NCBI RefSeq assembly: GCF_040939455.1
Contig: NC_134116.1
Span: forward strand, 70,201,900 to 70,265,899
Direction: 5' to 3'
DNA: 64,000 nucleotides
DNA from: Microcebus murinus
Lineage: Eukaryota; Chordata; Mammalia; Primates; Cheirogaleidae
The notes under the pieces were generated by a model. The model did no database searches. It worked only from the letters and a program-made list of their open reading frames with translations, and was not told the origin of the DNA. Positions 58,701 through 64,000 of this stretch are shown piece by piece; positions within the stretch are counted from its first letter, which is position 1; each line of letters starts with the position of its first letter. The translations under genes and the position numbers were made by a program.

Positions 58701-60270
58701 TATAAAAAATAACTTATAAAAAAGAATTAGCTGATCATGGTGGTATAAGCCAGTAGTCCTAGCTACTTGGAATGCTGAGCTGGGAGGGCTGCTTGAGCAC
58801 AAGAATTTGAGGTTGCAGTGAGCTATGATTGAGCCACCGTATTCTAGCTTGGTGACAGAGTGAGACCCTGTCTCAAAGAAAAAAATATGACTTTAAGTCA
58901 AAAATAGTAGAAAGAGACAAAGAAGTTCATTATATAGTGATAAAAGGATCAACACAGGAAAAGATAACAATTCTAAATGTACATGCACTCAACATTGCAG
59001 CACATAGATATATAAAACAAGTATTATTAGATATAAAGGGAAAGATAGACTTACATATAATGATAGTGTGAGGCTTCAGTACCTCACTCTCAATATAAGA
59101 CAGATCATCTAGACAGAAAATTTACAAAGAAACATTGGATTTAAACTGCAACTTCTATTTCTAGAATTAGCATTTGTCACTTTCTAGGCAAATGGACCTG
59201 ACAGAAATTTATAGAATATTTCATCTAACAGCTATAGAATACACATTCTCATCAGCACATGGAACATTCTGTAGGACAGACCATATGTTAGATACAAAAC
59301 AAGTTTCAACAAATTTTAAAAAATATAAAAATCATATCAAGTATTTTCTCAAAACACAACAGAATAAACTAGAAATCAGTAACAAGGAACTTTGGAAACT
59401 GTACAAATATACAGAAATGAAACAACATGCTTCTGACTGACCAGTGGGTCTAGCAACAAATTAAAAAGGAAATTTAAAAAATTCTTGAAACTAATGATAA
59501 TTGAAATACAACTTACCAAAACATATGGGATATAGTAAAAGCAGTGCTAAGAGGGAAGTTTGTGGTAATAAATGCCTACATAAAAATAGAAATACTTCAA
59601 ATAAGCAATCTGATGATGTACCTCACAATATAAGAAAAGTAAGAATAAATCAAACCCAAAATTAGCAGGAAAAAAGACATAATAATGATCACAGCAGAAC
59701 GAAATGAAATAGAGACTAAAACAATGCAAAGAATTAATGAAACAAAAAGTTGGTTTTTTGAAAAGATAAATAAAATAAATAGACCATTAGCCAGACTAAC
59801 CAAAAATAAAAGAGAGAAGTTCCAAATAAATAAAATCAGAAATGAAAAAGGAGACATTACAAGTTATACCACATAAAAAAAAGAGATTATCAGAGACTGA
59901 TATAAACAACTATATACTAACAAACTGGAAAACCTAGAGGAAATGGATAAATTCCCAGACACATAAAATCTACCAGAATTGAATCAGGAAAAAATAGAAA
60001 ATCTGAAAAAAGAGACAACAGGTAATGAAACTGCGTTAGTAGCCTTTCTATACACCAATAATGAACTATGTAAGGAAAATCCAAGAAGGCAATCCATTTA
60101 CAATACATAGGGGAAAAAAACCTGGAGGAATAATCCTAACCAAGGAGGTGAAGGATCTCTACAAGGAAAACTACAAAATACTTATTAAAGAAATTAAAGA
60201 GGATACAAATGGAAAGACATCCTATGCTCATGAATTGGAAGAAAACAAATATATAAAGAATCTAAACTAA
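55703..60270 (+). mobile_element. L1M-age element with 5'UTR, ORF1 region and part of ORF2
   Basis: 55703-57130 is a GC-richer L1 5'UTR with degenerate repeats of a GGGGCCTAAGGA-like phrase (around 56519, 56751, 56869, 57000, 57045). 57130-58290 corresponds to ORF1 (AAAGGCTGCAGAGAATGGGATGATACATTTC, GATACTATACCCAGCAAAG). From about 58380 ORF2 begins (GTAAATGGATTAAATTTTCCAG, ATATCAGATAAAAC) with an Alu at 58597. Remaining ORF2 blocks include 59174-59440 (MDLTEIYRIFHLTAIEYTF). Near 60031 it jumps to a later or rearranged part (TAGCCTTTCTATACACCAATAATG) and ends by about 60270. All frames are broken. Confidence 0.85.
58597..58888 (+). mobile_element. Alu inserted in the L1, plus strand, old
   Basis: GGCCAGGCTCAGTGGCTTATACCTGTAATCCCAACAC through GAGGTTGCAGTGAGCTATGATTGAGCC to GACCCTGTCTCAAAG plus A-tail. 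Flanked by GATTTTA (58590-58596) and GACTTTA (58889-58895), a slightly decayed target duplication inside the L1 ORF2 phrase GATAAAACAGACTTTAAGTC. Confidence 0.9.
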
Positions 60271-61320
60271 GTAAGAGTGTTATGGGAGTGCAGAGAAGAA
60301 ATAAACTTAATCAAAATTATAATACTTTAGCTTATATACTTTAAGACCTTAAAGGATATCTAGCTAAAGATTTCAAGTAGATAGAAATTTTGAGCAGACC
60401 ACATGGATTGTAACAAAGTTTAGCCAATGTTTGCTTATTTATTTTTTTGTTTTTGTTATATTGGTTTTTATCTAGGATAATCATTAAAGTATTCTGTACT
60501 CAACCAAACTGGCAGGCTATGATAACAATGCTAGGTTTCAATGTATGCCAGAGTTCCCAATTAATAGAACAACACATATGGAACCTTGGACGGTTTGAGT
60601 GTATTTGTTCATTGTGCAGAGGCTGGAATAGGGGATCCTTCTTAGTAGTACTTTCTAACCTAGTACCTGAAATAAAAAACATACTGAACTGAGTTAATAT
60701 ATTGTAGGTATAATTTAGATATTTTTGGATTGTTATATCATTAGGAAGTTACCTCATTTGGGAAACACGCAGCAAGGCATAACTTAATAAAGAAACTAAC
60801 AATTACATTTGCATAGTTTTAATCTTCACAGCATTCCTGTGAGGCAGGTACTGTGTAACATTAATAATAATGTTAGTGCTAAATGTTAAAAATCATTCAG
60901 AGAGTGGAGTGTGGATTGTTTCAAGAAAAGAAAACAAACAATACTAGTGTTTATAATGATAAATGAATTTATAATAAATAGTAATTTTCATTTGCAGGAA
61001 GATGAATGACATTGCAATTTCAAAATGGAAACCATTTTACCAGCATAGTCTCAAGTGGGACAGAAGAGAAATAGAGAAGAAATTCACACATGCAAAGTGA
61101 CAAATCTGAGAGGTATTTTATTCCTGTAACATCCTGGATTACACACCAAACACAGAATAGCACAGAGTACTTACAAAGTCTGGTACAGAATTATATTTAA
61201 GGTTTTTTTTATGAGATGATTACCATTTTACTGATGAAATCTGGGTTGACAAAAATTGAAGTTTAATGTAAAATATTCTAGAGGATGATAAATAAGAAAT
61301 AGTTGGAATTAACCTGAGAA
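60271..61320. other. Unassigned intron
   Basis: Nothing recognised, except a MIR-like phrase at 60815-60855 (TAATCTTCACAGCATTCCTGTGAGGCAGGTACTGT). Confidence 0.35.
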
Positions 61321-61332
61321 GAAAGCCTTATT

Positions 61333-61625
61333 TTATTTTTATTTTTTGAGACAGAGTCTCGCTCTTTTCTCTGGGCTAGAGTGAGGGGCGTCACTACAGT
61401 TTCAATGCAAAATTCCAACTTCTGGGCTCATGAGATCCTCTTGTGTCAGCTACTGGTATATGCCACCATGCCTGGCTAATTTTTTTTCTATTTTTAGTAG
61501 AGATGGGGTCTTGCTCTTGCTCTTACTCTTGCTCAGGCTGGTCTCGAACTCCTGACCTCAAGCAATCCTCCTTCCTTGGCCGACCAGAGTATTAGGATTA
61601 CAGGTGTGAGCCACCATACCTGGCC
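61333..61625 (-). mobile_element. Alu, minus strand
   Basis: T-rich start, GAGACAGAGTCTCGCTC, then GTAGAGATGGGGTCTTGCTCTTGCTCTTACTCTTGCTCAGGCTGGTCTCGAAC and end GATTACAGGTGTGAGCCACC...TGGCC. A CTCTTG unit is repeated three or four times at about 61512-61533. Flanks AAAGCCTTATTTT (from 61322) and AAAGCTTTATTTT (from 61627) are the target duplication. Confidence 0.92.
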
Positions 61626-61639
61626 AAAAGCTTTATTTT

Positions 61640-62665
61640 TGATAGAGATTTAAAAGGCCTATATAAGATACAAAATTACATAATAATAATTGATTTATAC
61701 ATTTTTACTTTAAGTATCAATAGATAATGAGTCTACTCAAGGGAAAAATTACAAGGTCCTCTTCACTTAAATATCCCTTGAGCTATTAATATTTGGAACC
61801 AATATTCACATAACTCTGACCATGACACCATCAAGTTTACTGAAAGGTGAAAATTTTAATGATACATCAGTTATTCTATATTAATGACTGATCATAAAGA
61901 AGTTAACAAGGTATTTTGCTAATTGTTTTCTTTATATGTATGTTAACTTACTGCTTGACAATGTGTATTAAGGTACCCTAAGAAACACTCAGCTTATGCT
62001 ACTGGATAAATCTAGTATACATCCTTTAAAGATGTCTATGTGATAGTTACATTTGGCATATATTATTGGCTAGCCTTCAAAAGTGTTTATTCATCCCAAC
62101 CCAGCTGTATTTAATTTTTTAAATTTATGTTAAGACTTAAAATAGGCATAAAAGTTCCATTTATGTAATATCCCATTCCCTAGCTCTGAACAGTATCTTT
62201 GTCAAGAAAGTATGTGAGTACAATTTGGTAACTTTTGACTAAATAATAATAATAGGAAAGAATATCACTTGGAATAAAACAGTTTATAACAGTATTCACA
62301 AGGAGGTATTACAATTTGTTTCTTCAAGATAAATCATATGAATCAAAATTTTAGGGCTTATATCAACTTGAAAGACTGTAAAAATAGAATAAAATATTCT
62401 TGGGGCTCAACTATCTAAACCTAAAGTAAAATAGTTGACCATTTATTTACTGACACACATCAAACTTACCATCATGAAAGATGTTTTTTAACTTGATGTT
62501 ACTGGTCTAAAATTAAATCAGTAAAGATACCTAATTCATCTTATTTTCCTGAGGACTTATGTATTATAGTAATAAATGTTCTTCTTTTCTAACAGGTTTC
62601 AAAACCTTCATTTTCTTAGGTTTCTAACTGGGTAGCTATTAAAAATCCTCATAAGGGTCTTTACA
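61640..62665. other. Unassigned AT-rich intron
   Basis: Nothing recognised. Confidence 0.35.
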
Positions 62666-62667
62666 GT

Positions 62668-63272
62668 TACGTTATACATGTTTCTATTATGGCAGCACAA
62701 TTCAATATTGCAAGGACGTGGAAAATAACCCAAGTGCCTGTCAATTCATGACTGGATTATTAGAATTTGGTATATGTTTACAATGGAATATTATTCAATT
62801 CTAAGAAACAACAGCAAGCGAGCACCACTATATTATCCTGGACTCAGCTTAAGCCCATTATCCAAAGTGAGGTGACATAAGATCAGAAAAATGGGATCCA
62901 TATGTACTCGCCATCAATTAGTACTGACTGATTATCACTATTGTTATAACCAAAGGGGGTGGTTTTCACCAGGGATTCGGGGGTTGGGGGGTAGTCTCAT
63001 ATCTGAGGGATGTGGTGAATAGTGTGCAGGGGAAGGACATACCTTTAACCCTTGCTAGGGAAAGGCAAAGATATAATATGTAACCAAAATGTTAAAAAAA
63101 AAAACCAGGTGGGAGGGGGGAGGAAGGGATGGGTATAAATATACATAATAAGTACAATGTGCACTGTCTGGGGGATGGGCACATTTGAAGCTCTGACTCG
63201 AAGGGGTTGGGAAGGCAAGAGCAATATATGTAACCTTAACATTTTTACCCCTATATTATGCTGAAATAAAAA
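62668..63272 (+). mobile_element. 5'-truncated strepsirrhine L1, 3' end
   Basis: End of ORF2 (ATGGCAGCACAATTCAATATTGCAAGG, GTATATGTTTACAATGGAATATTATTC, AGCTTAAGCCCATTATCCAAAGTGAGG), then the 3'UTR with G-rich tracts, ATACATAATAAGTACAATGTGCACTG, GGGGGATGGGCAC and TTTACCCCTATATTATGCTGAAATAAAAA. About 600 bp; older than the copy at 24289-25612. Possible target duplication GTCTTTA (near 62658 and 63278). Confidence 0.9.
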
Positions 63273-63274
63273 AA

Positions 63275-64000
63275 TAGTCTTTATGTAAAGAATAAATTCT
63301 ATGATTTTTTTTTTACAGATTTCACATTATACAGCATACTTTTGGCATTTAGATTTTATTACTATCATGCAAAGTACAAAATCCTATTCAAAAAGAGGAA
63401 CAAAGATTGTACCACACACCAAACTAAATTGCCAAAAAGTTTTTTTTACAAAGGAAAACTGGTGGGAGGCAAACATAACTTGCTTTAAAACCATTTTATC
63501 TTACTAATCTATTATCTAAGCAACGAGAGTACTCAGAACATTTACTTTGTCTAAAGATGTTGAACCAAAGTTGTATTTTCTTAAACTTTGTGGACATGGG
63601 CTCTGGAATACAGTATAGTGAGAATTGAGTGTTCAATCCTTTTAATTTCTTCGATTAATTTTCCCTAGTGCTGTTAATTTTCTTTTTCTTAAGTGTCCTA
63701 ATGTCTTCAATTTTTTTTACTTGAAAGCCTCAACTGTGCTTACCAAAGGGGGAAAGAAGAACCTACTGAAGTTAAAAAATTTATGTTTGAGGAAGTGTAA
63801 TCACAAATACTAAAAAGAGTGAATTATTAAAAATTAACAACAGATATATAATGTAATAAAAATAATATAAAATAAAATTGTATTAAAATACCCTTGCAAA
63901 AAATCCAACTCTATCATTTTTATAATCTTAAGTGTATCAAAAATTTAAAACAGTTTTTTAAAAATCCAGTCACAATATGTATACTATTTACATCTATTTT
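63275..64000. other. Unassigned AT-rich intron
   Basis: Nothing recognised. Confidence 0.35.

Larger units (their letters stand above)
18894..64000 (-). other. NBEA: NBEA intron, upstream part (runs off the window)
   Basis: From the acceptor at 18894 to the right edge (45.1 kb) I could not identify another NBEA exon, so this is most simply one very large intron. NBEA is known for long introns. A short exon could still be missed by eye. Contents are nested transposons plus long unassigned stretches, given in separate entries. Confidence 0.6.

Noticed and set aside
1..64000. MAB21L1, the single-exon gene nested in NBEA
   Set aside because: Its about 360-codon uninterrupted frame is absent; no open frame here exceeds 156 codons.
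1..64000. tRNA, rRNA, U6/7SK or microRNA genes, CRISPR arrays, prokaryotic operons
   Set aside because: No cloverleaf with A/B boxes, no snRNA-like sequence and no regularly spaced repeats with unique spacers were seen. Alu elements account for the 7SL-like sequence.

Overview
The window is ordinary nuclear DNA from a primate, almost certainly a strepsirrhine and probably a Malagasy lemur. Three things support this. Alu elements are present in both orientations. The youngest Alu (53445-53786) has an ATTGGCCAACTAA-type insertion in its central linker that I associate with lemur Alus. Several L1 copies end in a GTACCCCCATAATATGCTGAAATAAAA-type 3' tail, which I associate with strepsirrhine L1. 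There is no bacterial, plasmid or CRISPR content, and base composition is AT-rich throughout.

Only one host gene is visible: neurobeachin (NBEA), on the minus strand. Two coding exons are clear, at 18769-18893 (125 bp) and 1859-2002 (144 bp). They are separated by a 16.8 kb intron, both splice sites have AG/GT borders, and the reading frame joins in phase. Together they encode about 89 residues of the region just before the PH-BEACH module. The flanking introns run off both ends of the window: at least 1.86 kb on the left and at least 45.1 kb on the right, where I found no convincing upstream exon. MAB21L1, the single-exon gene nested in NBEA in other mammals, is not here.

Everything else is intron filled with layered transposon insertions. 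Region by region: 1-8.5 kb has a hAT relic, the exon, an L1 tail and L2 copies. 8.5-18.8 kb has hAT relics, an L2 and two minus-strand Alus. 18.9-24.2 kb has a tiny hAT relic, an Alu monomer, a MaLR LTR split by a Tigger element, and a second MaLR LTR. 24.3-26.0 kb is a young 5'-truncated L1 with another L1 tail nested inside it and an ultra-short tail nearby. 27.5-32.7 kb has an Alu, MIR pieces and mostly unassigned sequence. 32.75-37.9 kb is a Tigger1 copy cut by a long minus-strand L1 with a rearranged 5' end. 38.8 kb has a large AT-rich hairpin, and 39-44 kb is nearly free of recognisable repeats. 44-50 kb has an L1 tail, an Alu and an old L1 carrying a hAT element. 53.4-60.3 kb has an Alu, a Tigger1/Tigger3-like nest and an L1 that keeps its 5'UTR. 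61-64 kb has an Alu and an L1 3' end.

The observation I find most worth checking is that two separately inserted L1-tail copies (24590-24758, and 44169-44303 on the minus strand) start within about 1-2 nt of the same position in the L1 3'UTR although their target-site duplications differ; a third (near 3921-4049) may share that start. Random 5' truncation does not readily explain this. It suggests a defined short, SINE-like unit derived from the L1 tail. I saw no other candidate for an undescribed system.
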